DNA of 64,000 nucleotides, from the NCBI GenBank assembly GCA_017509985.1, contig JAFWOE010000023.1:81266-145265 (forward strand), read 5' to 3'. The stretch's first letter is position 1, and every line of letters starts with the position of its first letter. Below the pieces are notes generated by a model. It was given only the letters and a program-made list of their open reading frames with translations. It did not search any database and had not been told where the DNA came from. Shown here one piece after another: positions 46,855-56,763 of the stretch. The translations under genes were made by a program, and so were the position numbers. The DNA comes from Lachnospiraceae bacterium. GTDB taxonomy: Bacteria > Bacillota > Clostridia > Lachnospirales > Lachnospiraceae.

Positions 46855-49800
46855 ATGGAATTTTCACCAGAACAGAAAAAAGTAATTGCATCAAGAGGAC
46901 GCAACCTGCTTGTCAGCGCCGCCGCCGGCTCGGGCAAAACGGCTGTGCTGGTGGAGCGTGTGCTGGCGCTGATCACCGATCCGGATGCCCCGGTGGATCT
47001 GGACCGGATCCTGATCGTCACTTTTACCGAGGCGGCGGCCGGGGAGATGAAGGAGCGGCTTGCCCGGGAACTGGAAAGACGCATTCTTGAGGAACCGGAC
47101 AGCGAGCATCTGAAGCGGCAGGCCGTACTTATCCATCATGCCCAGATCAATACGATCCATTCTTTCTGTTCCTACATTATCCGGAATTACTTCTTCCGGA
47201 CCGGTATCGATCCCACTTTCAGGGTGATGGAAGAAGGAGAAAGCCGGCTGATGATCTCGGACGTGATGTCGGAGATGCTGGAAGAAAAATACCAGGAGGC
47301 AGGAGAAGAATTTACCGGCCTGGTGACGAATTATTTTGCCCAAAAGAGTGATGAAGGGCTGGAGGATGTCATCGAAACCCTCTTCCTTACCGCTCAGACC
47401 ATGCCCTGGCCGAAAAAATGGTTTGAGGGCGCGGCAGAACGATACGATGAAGAGAAGATCCCGGAGTACTGCGATACCGAAGAAGAGATCGCGCAGCAGC
47501 GGTACACGGCGCCTTATGTCCGTGAACTGATCGCCCTGGCTTCCGAATTCACCGAACGGTTCAACAGCCGGAAAAGAGAAAAGAACGTCTGTGATTTTGC
47601 CGATCTGGAGCATCTGGCGCTGGAGATCCTACATGAAGAGGATGACACCGGGGAGATGGTCCGTTCGGACGCGGCAAAAGAGCTGGCGTCCCGGTATAAA
47701 TACATCATGACGGACGAATATCAGGACAGCAACCTGATCCAGGAAAGCCTGCTTTACGCGGTATCCGGCAATGCCGACGGCATCTGCAACCGTTTCATGG
47801 TAGGCGATATCAAGCAGTCCATTTACGGATTCCGCCAGGCAAGGCCGGATCTGTTTCAGGATAAATTCGATTCCTATGTAAAAGAGGAAAACGCAGACCG
47901 GTGTGAACGGATCGATCTGAACACGAACTACCGGAGCCGGAGGGAAGTGATCGATACGGTCAACGGGTTCTTCGAAAAGCTTATGACCAGGGAGCTCGGC
48001 GGTGTGGATTACGACAAAAGCTCCCGGCTGAACTACGGAGGACTGTATCCGGAAGAGGAAGAAACCGGGAAGTACGAGACCGAATTCATTGTCATGGACC
48101 GGAAAAGCCCGGATATGGAAGAATTTGACTCTTCGGCGGGATCCAGAAGGATCGAAGCGCTGCTGGCGGGCAATAAGATCAAAGAGATCGTCGGGAAACT
48201 GCCGGTCTATGATAAGGAGGCCGGCGGATACAGGCCCTGCCGGTACTCGGATATCGCCGTACTGTTCCAGGTGCAGAGCGGTGTTTCGGAGGTATTCCAG
48301 AGAGAATTTACGGCGCTCGGCATTCCTTCCAACAGCGTTTCAAAAACCGGGTATTTCTCCGCGACAGAGATCAAAACGGTATTGAACTATCTTTCCATAC
48401 TGGACAATCCGCATCAGGACATTCCTTTTGCCGGAGTCCTGCTCTCACCGATCGCCGGTGTTTCCGCCAACGAACTCGGAAAGATCCGTGCCGCAGTCCC
48501 GGAAGGCGATTATTATTCCGCCTGCCTGGAATACGTACAGAAAGGTACGGATGAAACGCTTTGCCGAAAGCTTCAGGCATTTCTGGAGAGCTATGAAAAA
48601 CTGCGGGCCATGGTCCCCTGTACACCGGTCCACGAGCTGGTCGAGAAAGTATACCGGGAGACCGGCTATCTGGATATTGCCTCGGCCATGCCGGCGGGAG
48701 AACAGCGGGCGGCCAATCTGTACATACTTCGGAACAAGGCGGTGAAGTTCGAAGAGACCAGTTATCACGGAGTCTTCAATTTTATCCGCTATATTGAAAA
48801 AATGAAAAAATACTCGATGGATGACGGAGAGGTCAACATCTTTTCCGAAACGGCCGACACGGTGCGGCTGATGTCGATCCATAAAAGCAAGGGACTGGAA
48901 TTTCCCGTGGTGTTCCTCTGTGACACGACTCATAAATTCAATAAAAACGATCTCAGCGGGAGCTTTGCCTTCCACAGTGATCTCGGGATCGCGATGGACG
49001 TACTTGATGCGGCCGCCCATAAAAAGGTGGCCGGAATCGCGAAGCAGAAGATCGCCGACCGGAAACTCAGAGAGCTTTACAGCGAAAAGATCCGGGTGCT
49101 CTATGTTGCCCTGACCCGGGCGAAAGAGAAGCTGTATATTACCGGGATCCCTTCGGATCTTGAAAAACTGAAAGAAAAATGCCGGACGGCCGTACTGTCG
49201 GAAAAAGGAACGATCGATCCCGGGTTCCTCCTGAAACAGGATAATCTTCTGGTGTGGCTGATGACCGCGCTTTGCGGAGACTCCCCGGATCATCTGAAGT
49301 TCCGTATTGAAACGCCTTCTTCCCTGATGTCCGGAATCACCCGAAGCGAGATCCGGGAGAACAAACTGCTTGAAAAGCTCAGGGCGATCGACAATGAGAC
49401 GGTTTACGATCCGGAGATAATAAAGAGGACAGAAGAGATCGACCGTTTTGAGTATCCTTTCGCAAACCGGGAGGGGATGCCCGGCAAGATGACGGTAAGC
49501 CAGCTTAAGCTTCTTGGAGATGCCGATGAGGAAGAACCGGGTGAGCTTCTGGAAAAGGAGCCGCCGGTCGTGCCTTATATTCCCCGGTTTGTTTCGGGAA
49601 AACCGGAAGAAAAGCTTTCCGGCGCAGCCCGCGGAACACTGTATCATAAGATCTTTGAACGAATCGATTATTCCGCGATAACGGACGATGCTCCGGAAAC
49701 CGCAACGCAGTATATCAGAGACCTGGTATCCGGACTCAGGGAAAAAGGCTTTCTCAATGAGAATGAATGCAGCAGTATTGCGCCGGAAGATTTCGTGAAC

Positions 49801-50157
49801 TTTCTGGCTTCCGAAACAGGGATCCGGATGAAGAAAGCTGCGGAAAAAGGCTGCCTTTATCGTGAACAGGCATTTACATTTTCCATCCCGGCGCAGGAGG
49901 CGGACGCGTCCTGGCCTGCGGATGAACCGCTGCTTGTCCAGGGGATCATCGACGCATACTTCGAAGAGGACGGAGAGTATGTGATCGTAGACTATAAAAC
50001 AGATCATACGGACGAGCCGGACGGCTCCGGCCTTGTGGACAAATACCGGAAGCAGGTGTATTATTATGCGAGGGCTCTGGAAGCCGCTTCCGGGAAGAGA
50101 GTGAAGGAAGGGTATCTCTATTCCACCTGTCTCTCCCGGGAATTCCGGGTCCGTTGA
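46855..50157 (+). CDS. addA: ATP-dependent helicase/nuclease subunit AddA
   Basis: Protein of 1100 residues. UvrD/SF1 helicase motifs in order: Walker A AAAGSGKTAVLVERV (about 20-34), the Ia-type FTEAAAGEMKERL, Walker B TDEYQDSN, GDIKQSIYGFRQARP, LNTNYRSR, SIHKSKGLEFPVVF, and VALTRAKEKLYI. The C-terminal nuclease domain has GTLYHKIFE and IVDYKTDH. It is the 3'-5' helicase and one of two nucleases of the AddAB complex. Somewhat shorter than Bacillus AddA (about 1230), with no motif missing. Confidence 0.95.
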   Translation: MEFSPEQKKVIASRGRNLLVSAAAGSGKTAVLVERVLALITDPDAPVDLDRILIVTFTEAAAGEMKERLARELERRILEEPDSEHLKRQAVLIHHAQINTIHSFCSYIIRNYFFRTGIDPTFRVMEEGESRLMISDVMSEMLEEKYQEAGEEFTGLVTNYFAQKSDEGLEDVIETLFLTAQTMPWPKKWFEGAAERYDEEKIPEYCDTEEEIAQQRYTAPYVRELIALASEFTERFNSRKREKNVCDFADLEHLALEILHEEDDTGEMVRSDAAKELASRYKYIMTDEYQDSNLIQESLLYAVSGNADGICNRFMVGDIKQSIYGFRQARPDLFQDKFDSYVKEENADRCERIDLNTNYRSRREVIDTVNGFFEKLMTRELGGVDYDKSSRLNYGGLYPEEEETGKYETEFIVMDRKSPDMEEFDSSAGSRRIEALLAGNKIKEIVGKLPVYDKEAGGYRPCRYSDIAVLFQVQSGVSEVFQREFTALGIPSNSVSKTGYFSATEIKTVLNYLSILDNPHQDIPFAGVLLSPIAGVSANELGKIRAAVPEGDYYSACLEYVQKGTDETLCRKLQAFLESYEKLRAMVPCTPVHELVEKVYRETGYLDIASAMPAGEQRAANLYILRNKAVKFEETSYHGVFNFIRYIEKMKKYSMDDGEVNIFSETADTVRLMSIHKSKGLEFPVVFLCDTTHKFNKNDLSGSFAFHSDLGIAMDVLDAAAHKKVAGIAKQKIADRKLRELYSEKIRVLYVALTRAKEKLYITGIPSDLEKLKEKCRTAVLSEKGTIDPGFLLKQDNLLVWLMTALCGDSPDHLKFRIETPSSLMSGITRSEIRENKLLEKLRAIDNETVYDPEIIKRTEEIDRFEYPFANREGMPGKMTVSQLKLLGDADEEEPGELLEKEPPVVPYIPRFVSGKPEEKLSGAARGTLYHKIFERIDYSAITDDAPETATQYIRDLVSGLREKGFLNENECSSIAPEDFVNFLASETGIRMKKAAEKGCLYREQAFTFSIPAQEADASWPADEPLLVQGIIDAYFEEDGEYVIVDYKTDHTDEPDGSGLVDKYRKQVYYYARALEAASGKRVKEGYLYSTCLSREFRVR

Positions 50158-50188
50158 GCATTATTCAGGAGAAACGGAGAAGCAAGCC

Positions 50189-51373
50189 ATGTATTCAGAA
50201 AAAATGTACGGATACGGAGCGAAAAGCTCCATCATCAGGGAGATCTTTTCCTACAGCCAGGCCAGGGCCGCTGTGATCGGGAAAGACAGAATATACGACT
50301 ACAGCCTGGGCAATCCTTCTGTAACGGCACCGAAAGAAGTACAGGAAGCCTATCGCCACACCCTGACCGACATGTCTCCGCTGGAGGTCCACGGTTATAC
50401 GGCGGGACCGGGGGATATGGGGACCCGGAACGCGATCGCGGAAGACCTGAACGAGCGGTTCGGTACTGACGTGACCGGGGCGAATATCTATATGACCTGC
50501 GGTGCAGCCGCGGCTCTGAAGATCGCCATGTGCGCCTTGTATGAAGAAGGCGACGAACTGCTGACGCTGACTCCTTTCTTTCCGGAGTATGAAGTGTTCT
50601 CGGAGTCGGCAGGCTATAAGTTCAAGCCGGTAACCAGTGAGTACGGGACATTCCAGCCGGATATCGCAAAACTCGAGGAGGCGATCACCGAAAAGACAAA
50701 GGTGCTCCTGCTCAATTCCCCGAACAATCCTTCCGGAGTCGTCTATACAAAGGAAAAGCTTAAGGCGGTAGCCAGACTGCTGCAGCAGAAGACCGCCGAA
50801 TACGGGCATCAGATCTATATTATTTCGGACGAGCCCTACCGGGAGCTTGCCTACGGGGCTGAAGTGACGTTTATCCCCAAACTCTTCCGGAATACCATCG
50901 TTTGCTATTCCTACAGCAAATCGCTTTCACTGCCCGGTGAACGTATCGGCTATGTCTGTGTGCAGCCGGAAATGGAAGACGCCGATAAACTCTATCTGGC
51001 GGTATGCGGAGCGGGACGGGCGCTTGGCTACGTCTGCGCGCCGAGCCTCGCACAGCAGGTCATCAGGCAGTGCGTGAAAGTAAGACCGGATCTTCAGCCT
51101 TATATCGAGAACCGGAACCTCCTTTACGGAGAGCTTACCCGGATCGGGTACGAGTGCATCTATCCGGACGGAGCGTTCTATCTCTGCGTCAAAGCACCCG
51201 ACGGGGATACGGAGCGCTTCTGTGAAAAGGCGAAGAAGTACGATGTGCTGATGGTGCCGGGAGAATGCTTTGCGGCGCCCGGCTATGTAAGACTGGCCTA
51301 TTGCGTAGACCATGAAATGATCAAACGCTCGATCCCATTCTTCGAGATGATTCTTGAAGAATACAGAGCATAA
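50189..51373 (+). CDS. PLP-dependent aminotransferase, class I/II
   Basis: Protein of 394 residues. Fold-type I pattern: NAIAEDLNERFG, LLTLTPFFPEYEVF, LLNSPNNPSGVVYTKEKL (the NPSG turn), IISDEPYRELAYG (Asp for the PLP ring), and SYSKSLSLPGERIGYV with the Schiff-base Lys in SKSLS. The end has the substrate carboxylate Arg in APGYVRLAYC. The branch is close to clostridial aspartate/alanine-type enzymes; the amino acid pair cannot be fixed. GGAGAAG precedes the ATG. It follows addA by 31 bases. Confidence 0.88.
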   Translation: MYSEKMYGYGAKSSIIREIFSYSQARAAVIGKDRIYDYSLGNPSVTAPKEVQEAYRHTLTDMSPLEVHGYTAGPGDMGTRNAIAEDLNERFGTDVTGANIYMTCGAAAALKIAMCALYEEGDELLTLTPFFPEYEVFSESAGYKFKPVTSEYGTFQPDIAKLEEAITEKTKVLLLNSPNNPSGVVYTKEKLKAVARLLQQKTAEYGHQIYIISDEPYRELAYGAEVTFIPKLFRNTIVCYSYSKSLSLPGERIGYVCVQPEMEDADKLYLAVCGAGRALGYVCAPSLAQQVIRQCVKVRPDLQPYIENRNLLYGELTRIGYECIYPDGAFYLCVKAPDGDTERFCEKAKKYDVLMVPGECFAAPGYVRLAYCVDHEMIKRSIPFFEMILEEYRA

Positions 51374-51406
51374 ACATAAAACAGAAACGATCGGCAGGAG
51401 TAAAAA

Positions 51407-52411
51407 ATGATTGACGGAAAAAAAGTATTATTCTCTGGCATGCAGTCTACGGGGAACCTTACCCTCGGAAACTATCTCGGTGCGCTGAAGAACTGGGTCG
51501 CACTGGCGGAAGAATACGAATGCTTCTACAGCGTGGTGGACATGCATTCGATCACGGTAAGGCAAGTGCCTGCGGAGCTCCGCAAACGCGCCAGAAGCCT
51601 TCTTACCCTCTATATTGCCGCCGGGATCGATCCTGAGAAGGCATGCCTGTATTATCAGTCCCATGTCTCTGCGCATGCAGAGCTGGCATGGATCCTCAAC
51701 TGCTATACCTACATGGGCGAGCTGAACCGGATGACCCAGTTTAAGGACAAGTCCGCAAAGCATGCCGATAATATCAATGCCGGTCTGTTTACCTACCCGG
51801 TCCTGATGGCAGCAGATATCCTTCTTTACCAGGCGGACGTGGTCCCGGTCGGAGCCGACCAGAGCCAGCATCTCGAACTGGCCCGGGATATTGCCATGCG
51901 CTTCAACAATATCTACGGAGACGTGTTTACGGTCCCCGAGATCTATCTCGGCAAAGTCGGGGCGAAGATCCAGTCACTCCAGGATCCGGAAAAGAAAATG
52001 TCCAAGTCCGACGAGAATCCCAACGCCAGCATTTACCTGATGGATGATGAGGATACAGTCATGCGCAAATTCAAGCGCGCGGTCACGGATTCGGAAGGTG
52101 TGATCCTTTACAGGGATGAGCAGCCGGGCCTGAAGAACCTGATCAACATTTACTGCGCGTGCACGAACAGGACACCGGACGAGACCGTAAAGGAATTCGA
52201 AGGCAGCGGCTACGGCGTCTTCAAAGAGGCTGTGGGGTGCGCGGTCAACGACGTCCTCCGTCCGCTGCATGAAAGATACAGCGAGCTGGAGAAAGACAAG
52301 GCCTATATCGATAAAGTCATCAGGGACAATGCCGACAAGGCGGCGTATTTCGCAGGAAAAACGCTGCGGAAAGTCCAGAAAAAAGTGGGCTTCCCTGAAA
52401 GACCGAGATAA
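51407..52411 (+). CDS. trpS: Tryptophanyl-tRNA synthetase
   Basis: Protein of 334 residues, the usual bacterial TrpRS length. Class I signature: STGNLTLGNYLGALKNW near 12-28 (the HIGH-like TxNxxLGN motif), DMHSITV, QVDADQSQHLE-like VPVGADQSQHLELARDIA, and KKMSKSDENP with the KMSKS loop near 195. It charges tRNA-Trp in the cytoplasm. CAGGAG precedes the ATG. No T-box leader is seen in the 33 bases before it. Confidence 0.95.
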   Translation: MIDGKKVLFSGMQSTGNLTLGNYLGALKNWVALAEEYECFYSVVDMHSITVRQVPAELRKRARSLLTLYIAAGIDPEKACLYYQSHVSAHAELAWILNCYTYMGELNRMTQFKDKSAKHADNINAGLFTYPVLMAADILLYQADVVPVGADQSQHLELARDIAMRFNNIYGDVFTVPEIYLGKVGAKIQSLQDPEKKMSKSDENPNASIYLMDDEDTVMRKFKRAVTDSEGVILYRDEQPGLKNLINIYCACTNRTPDETVKEFEGSGYGVFKEAVGCAVNDVLRPLHERYSELEKDKAYIDKVIRDNADKAAYFAGKTLRKVQKKVGFPERPR

Positions 52412-52434
52412 ATACGGAGCAGGGCAGGAACGCC

Positions 52435-53379
52435 ATGTACAGAATTGGAATCGATATCGGCGGGACAAATCTGAAAGCCGGCATCGTTGACGAAAAGAAT
52501 AATCTGGTGGAATCGACGTACGCCCCGGTCCGAAAGGGCGCTTCGCCGAATGAGATCATTGCGGATGCCTGTCAGCTGGCGGAAGCCGCCATGGGCCTTT
52601 CCTGCATTTCGAACAGCGAGATCGCCGGCGTCGGGATCTCCTGCGCAGGAACCTGCGATACAAAGACCGGGCGGGTGATCCATGCCTATAATCTGGGCTT
52701 CGAAAACACGCCGGTCTGCGACCTGGTGAACTTCCGGTTCCATGTTCCGGCAAAGCTCGCGAACGACGCGGATGCGCAGGCCCTGGCAGAAGTGCGCGCC
52801 GGAAGCGCACTCGGGATGGAGAACGTACTTTATATCTGTCTGGGAACCGGCGTGGGCGTCGGGATTATCATCAACGGAGGGATCTATTCGGGCTGCGGCT
52901 ATGCCGGGACCGAAGCCGGGCATATGACCCTGATACTGGACGGAGAACAGTGCACCTGCACGGAATCCGGCTGCTTTGAAGCCTATGCTTCGGCAACGGC
53001 ACTGATCCGTCAGGCAAAAAAAGCAGCGGCGTCCGATCCCGGGTCCGCCCTCAATTCTTTGAAGAAAATGGGTGCAAAAGATATTTTCGGCCTGGCGGAT
53101 GCCGGGGATGAAACCTCGGTCCGCGTGACCAAAGAGTACATCCGGTATCTTTCCGCAGGGATCACCAGCCTGGTCAATATTTTCGATCCGGAAGCGGTCG
53201 TGATCGGAGGAGGAGTAGCCAACCGCGGAGAAAAGCTTCTGGAACCGGTAAGGGAATATGTCGGAAAACACATCTTCGGTGCGGACAGCCGGAAAGCGCC
53301 GGTGATCACCGCGGCAGGATTCAGGGATAATGCCGGCGTGATCGGCGCGGCAATGCTGATCAAAGACGGGACGGAATAA
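52435..53379 (+). CDS. ROK-family sugar kinase (glucokinase-like)
   Basis: Protein of 314 residues. ATP motif IGIDIGGTNLKAGIVD at the start, catalytic Asp in ANDADAQALAE, LGTGVGVGIIINGGIYSG, and the ROK zinc site GH-x9-CTCTESGCFEAYAS. The end has VVIGGGVANRGE. Members phosphorylate glucose or N-acetylated sugars, or act as regulators; no DNA-binding domain is present here, so it is a kinase. It follows trpS by 23 bases and its stop abuts the phosphoesterase gene. Confidence 0.9.
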   Translation: MYRIGIDIGGTNLKAGIVDEKNNLVESTYAPVRKGASPNEIIADACQLAEAAMGLSCISNSEIAGVGISCAGTCDTKTGRVIHAYNLGFENTPVCDLVNFRFHVPAKLANDADAQALAEVRAGSALGMENVLYICLGTGVGVGIIINGGIYSGCGYAGTEAGHMTLILDGEQCTCTESGCFEAYASATALIRQAKKAAASDPGSALNSLKKMGAKDIFGLADAGDETSVRVTKEYIRYLSAGITSLVNIFDPEAVVIGGGVANRGEKLLEPVREYVGKHIFGADSRKAPVITAAGFRDNAGVIGAAMLIKDGTE

Positions 53380-54000
53380 ATGATCTATTACACAGCAGAT
53401 CTCCATTTTCACTATGAACCGGTCGCAGAAATGCGTCCGGTGTCTTCAGCTGCGGAAATGGATGAAATGCTGATCCGGAACTGGAACGGGACAGTCGGAG
53501 AGGAAGATACGGTGTATGTGGTCGGTGATGTCGGCTACAACGACAACCACGTGCCCTGTGATGCGCTTTGCCGGCTGAAGGGACATAAGCACCTGATCCG
53601 CGGCAATCATGACGTCGGCTTTGACGACGCAAAGCTGCTTTACGATTATTTCGAAACGGTCACGGATTTCAACGAGATCGACGACGGGGAGAACCACATC
53701 CTTCTCTGTCATTACCCTATTCTGCACATCAAGAAATCCTATATGATCCACGGACATCTTCATCAGGTCCGGGAAGGGATCTTTTATGACACACTGAAAA
53801 AACTGCCGCAGGTCCTGAATGCAGGAGTGGATCTGAACGGATACCGCCCTGTTACGCTGCAGCAGCTCATTAAAAACAACAATTCTTATTTTCAGAGAGG
53901 GCCGGAGGATTTTACCCCGCCGCTGAAACGTGCGGCGGCAAGGGGAGCCGGCCTGATGCCTGTCAAACCGAATTTCAAGCCGATACCGGAGAAAAAGTGA
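53380..54000 (+). CDS. Calcineurin-type metallophosphoesterase
   Basis: Protein of 206 residues starting on the base after the ROK stop. Motifs with metal ligands: YYTADLHFHYE (D-x-H), VYVVGDVGYND (GDxGxN), LIRGNHDVG (GNHD), LCHYPIL, and IHGHLHQV (GHxH). The two-metal site is complete. Proteins of this short type act on nucleotides, phosphodiesters or RNA ends; the substrate is unknown. The last 45 residues are basic and lie outside the fold. A terminator follows. Confidence 0.87.
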   Translation: MIYYTADLHFHYEPVAEMRPVSSAAEMDEMLIRNWNGTVGEEDTVYVVGDVGYNDNHVPCDALCRLKGHKHLIRGNHDVGFDDAKLLYDYFETVTDFNEIDDGENHILLCHYPILHIKKSYMIHGHLHQVREGIFYDTLKKLPQVLNAGVDLNGYRPVTLQQLIKNNNSYFQRGPEDFTPPLKRAAARGAGLMPVKPNFKPIPEKK

Positions 54001-54028
54001 AGGGAATTTATCTGCACGGACAACTGAA

Positions 54029-54061
54029 GGGACGTATCTCTGACAGAGATGCGTCCCCTTT
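54029..54061 (+). terminator. Terminator after the phosphoesterase gene
   Basis: GGGACG-T-ATCTCT (54029-54041) pairs with AGAGAT-G-CGTCCC (to 54057) around a three-base loop, then CTTTT. It ends the addBA-trpS-ROK group. Confidence 0.85.
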
Positions 54062-54106
54062 TGATTTGGAGATGATTCTGTTTATCGTTTTTTTGCTCCG
54101 GTTCGA

Positions 54107-55486
54107 TCAGCCTTCCGGCAGCGGGGCGATCACCTTGCGGTAGACGGTCCGGAAAAAGAGCAGAACACAGACCAGGGAGATGATCTCCGCAACAAGATAG
54201 GACCACCATACGGCTTCCAGACCGCCGAAACGGGAAAGAATGTAGGCGCAGGGAACCAGGACGACGATCTGCCGCAGCGCAGATCCGATAAGCGAATAAA
54301 GAGGATAGCCGCTGGCCTGCATGATCGAACTCAGGATAATGCTCACGGCAGCTGTCTGGAAGAACAGGCACAGTATTCTCAAAGCCCTGACCCCGATCTC
54401 CATCATGGAATCGGACGCGTTGAACAACATCATCAGCTGGGTCGGGAAGATCTCGAAGATTGCGGTGCCGATGCACATGACCAGTACGCCGACGACCAGT
54501 GCAGTGCGGATGGTCTGTATCATACGGGTCTTGTGCTTCGCTCCCAGATTGTAGGAGAAAAGCGGGATCACAGCCTGGTTCAGCCCGAAGACGGGGAAGA
54601 ACACAAAGGAATTCAGCCGGTGGAATGCACCGGCTACCGCAACGGCGGTCTCCGTGAAGCTGATCAGCAGCTTGTTGATGAGAACATTGGTGACCGACAT
54701 CAGCAGCATCATGACGATCGACGGAGCGGCAATTTTGTAGATCTCACCGATCATTTCTTTCCGGGGCCGGAATCCCTTCATGCTGAGGCTGATCTCCTTA
54801 TTCTTTTTAATATTCAGAACAAGGGCGACTACCGCGCCGAGGGCCATGCCACAGACCGTGGCGATCGCGGCGCCGGCGACACCGAGTTCCGGGAAAGGCC
54901 CGTATCCGAAGATCAGGACCGGATCCAGAATGATGTTGAAGACGGCACCGATGATCTGGGATGCCGGGGTAAGATGGGTCTTCCCGGTAGAGTTCAGCAG
55001 CCGTTCGAACATGACCGCGAACGGACCGCCGATCCCGGCCATAAGGACGATGCTCAGATAGGTGATACCGTATTCCCGGATCAGCGGATCGGCGTCACCG
55101 ACCATTGCGGTCATAAAAGGCTTCACAAAAATGAATGCAAATACGATGTTGAAAATATAAATGGCCGCTGCCAGAAAAATACCATGCTGGGCGAACGAAT
55201 TGGCTTTTTCAAAGTCTTTTTCCCCGAGGCTTCTGGAAAGCAGGGCATTCACACCGGTGGCTGTTCCTACAGAGAGTGCGATCATTATATTCTGAACGGG
55301 AAAAGCCAGGGAAACGGCCGAAAGGGCGCTTTCGTTGATCCATGATACGAAGATACTGTCGACGATGTTGTACAGCGCCTGCACGATCATGGATGCAATG
55401 ATCGGCAGCGCCATGGTGATCAGCAGCCGGGCTACCGGCTGCGTCCCCATTTTGTTCTCTTGAAGGGTATTATTGACTTCAGGCAT
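54107..55486 (-). CDS. MATE-family efflux transporter
   Basis: Protein of 459 residues with about 12 membrane segments. Typical pieces: PVARLLITMALPIIASMIVQALYNIVDSIFVSW, GVNALLSRSLGEKDFEKAN, and FGLNQAVIPLFSYNLGAKHKTRM in the second half. Third MATE gene of the window. It overlaps the end of the FprA gene by eight bases, so the two are translated together; a link between a drug exporter and an oxygen or NO scavenger is unexplained. Substrate unknown. Confidence 0.87.
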   Translation of the reverse strand: MPEVNNTLQENKMGTQPVARLLITMALPIIASMIVQALYNIVDSIFVSWINESALSAVSLAFPVQNIMIALSVGTATGVNALLSRSLGEKDFEKANSFAQHGIFLAAAIYIFNIVFAFIFVKPFMTAMVGDADPLIREYGITYLSIVLMAGIGGPFAVMFERLLNSTGKTHLTPASQIIGAVFNIILDPVLIFGYGPFPELGVAGAAIATVCGMALGAVVALVLNIKKNKEISLSMKGFRPRKEMIGEIYKIAAPSIVMMLLMSVTNVLINKLLISFTETAVAVAGAFHRLNSFVFFPVFGLNQAVIPLFSYNLGAKHKTRMIQTIRTALVVGVLVMCIGTAIFEIFPTQLMMLFNASDSMMEIGVRALRILCLFFQTAAVSIILSSIMQASGYPLYSLIGSALRQIVVLVPCAYILSRFGGLEAVWWSYLVAEIISLVCVLLFFRTVYRKVIAPLPEG

Positions 55487-56654
55487 GGATCAGTTCCTTT
55501 ACCAGGGCCTCCATTTCCGCATCATTTTCCGGGCGGAGCGCCGATTTGATATGGACCGTGTTTTCGGCGAAGGTGATGTTTTTGCTTGCTTCAAACATTT
55601 TCTTTATGACTTTTTCCGGCATCGCAGCCCAGGAGCCGTTCTCGATGACCGCGATCCGTCGGTTCTGGTAGTTCCGCTCGAGCAGCTCGTTGATGAAATC
55701 CTTCATAAAGGGGAAGATTCCGCCGTTGTAAGTGGTCGTCGCAAGAACCAGCGTGTCGTAGCGGAACGCGTCTTCTACTGCTTCGGGCACGTCATCCCTT
55801 GCCAGATCGGCAATGCTGACTTTTTCGCAGCCGGCTTTTTCCAGCATTTCCGCAAGTTTTTCCGCAGCGGCTTTGGTATGCCCGTAAACGGAAGTATAGG
55901 CAATGTATACGCCTTTATCCTCAGGCTGATAAGAGGACCAGGTATTGTATATATTCAGATAATAACCCAGATCGTCCTTCAGTACAGGTCCGTGCAGCGG
56001 GCAGATCGTCTGAATATCCAGGGCGGAAGCTTTGCTGAGAACTTTTTGTACCTGGGGACCGAATTTTCCGACAATGCCGAAGTAATACCTTCTGGCTTCG
56101 CAGGCCCAGCCTTCCGGATCTTCGACGTCATTTGCCCCGAATTTTCCGAACCCGTCCGCGGAAAAGAGGACTTTTTCGGAAGATTCATAAGACATATGGA
56201 CCTCCGGCCAGTGTACCATCGGGGCGGCGATAAAGGTCAGTTTGTGTGTTCCGAGTTCCAGGACATCGCCGTCTTTGATCACGAGCCGGCGATCCTCATA
56301 AGCGGTGCCGTAGAAATTCTGCATCATGTCAAATGCTTTTGCGGAAGAGACGATCACGGCTTCCGGGTATTTCTCCATGAAGAAGGAGATGCTGGAGGAG
56401 TGGTCGGGTTCCATGTGGTGGATGATCAGATAATCGGCTTTGCGTCCGCCAAGGTCCGCCTCGACGTTGGAAAGCCATTCTTCTTCAAAACCGGCGGATA
56501 CCGTATCCGTCACAGCTGTTTTGTCATCAAGAATTACGAAGGAATTGTAGGCCATGCCCAGCGGCACGTCGTACTGTCCTTCGAAAAGATCGACTTCGTG
56601 ATCGTTAACGCCTGCGTAAAGAATGTTTTCGGATACTGTCATGTTGTTTTCCAT
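55479..56654 (-). CDS. FprA-type flavodiiron protein (oxygen/NO reductase)
   Basis: Protein of 391 residues. The metallo-beta-lactamase-like domain holds the di-iron ligands: HHMEPDHS (H-x-E-x-D-H, about 79-86), a His in PMVHWPEVH, Asp in LFSADGFG, and His in ICPLHGPVL. The flavodoxin domain starts near 255 with IAYTSVYGHTKAAAEKLA (FMN phosphate loop) and runs to the end. No rubredoxin tail. These proteins reduce O2 to water or NO to N2O in anaerobes, fed by rubredoxin. It shares its transcript with a MATE exporter and probably the FAD oxidoreductase upstream. Confidence 0.93.
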   Translation of the reverse strand: MENNMTVSENILYAGVNDHEVDLFEGQYDVPLGMAYNSFVILDDKTAVTDTVSAGFEEEWLSNVEADLGGRKADYLIIHHMEPDHSSSISFFMEKYPEAVIVSSAKAFDMMQNFYGTAYEDRRLVIKDGDVLELGTHKLTFIAAPMVHWPEVHMSYESSEKVLFSADGFGKFGANDVEDPEGWACEARRYYFGIVGKFGPQVQKVLSKASALDIQTICPLHGPVLKDDLGYYLNIYNTWSSYQPEDKGVYIAYTSVYGHTKAAAEKLAEMLEKAGCEKVSIADLARDDVPEAVEDAFRYDTLVLATTTYNGGIFPFMKDFINELLERNYQNRRIAVIENGSWAAMPEKVIKKMFEASKNITFAENTVHIKSALRPENDAEMEALVKELIHA

Positions 56655-56763
56655 TGTTCCTTCCTATCCGGCGCCGCTGCGCCTGTCATTAAAATAAACA
56701 GTAGTGCTGATTTTCTGCTGCAGAACAGAAGTACGGTGCATCAGGGACCGCACATGATTTTCG

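Noticed and set aside
48445..50007. 520-codon minus-strand frame inside addA
   Set aside because: The plus strand encodes all helicase and nuclease motifs of AddA; the reverse frame has a composition typical of antisense reading.
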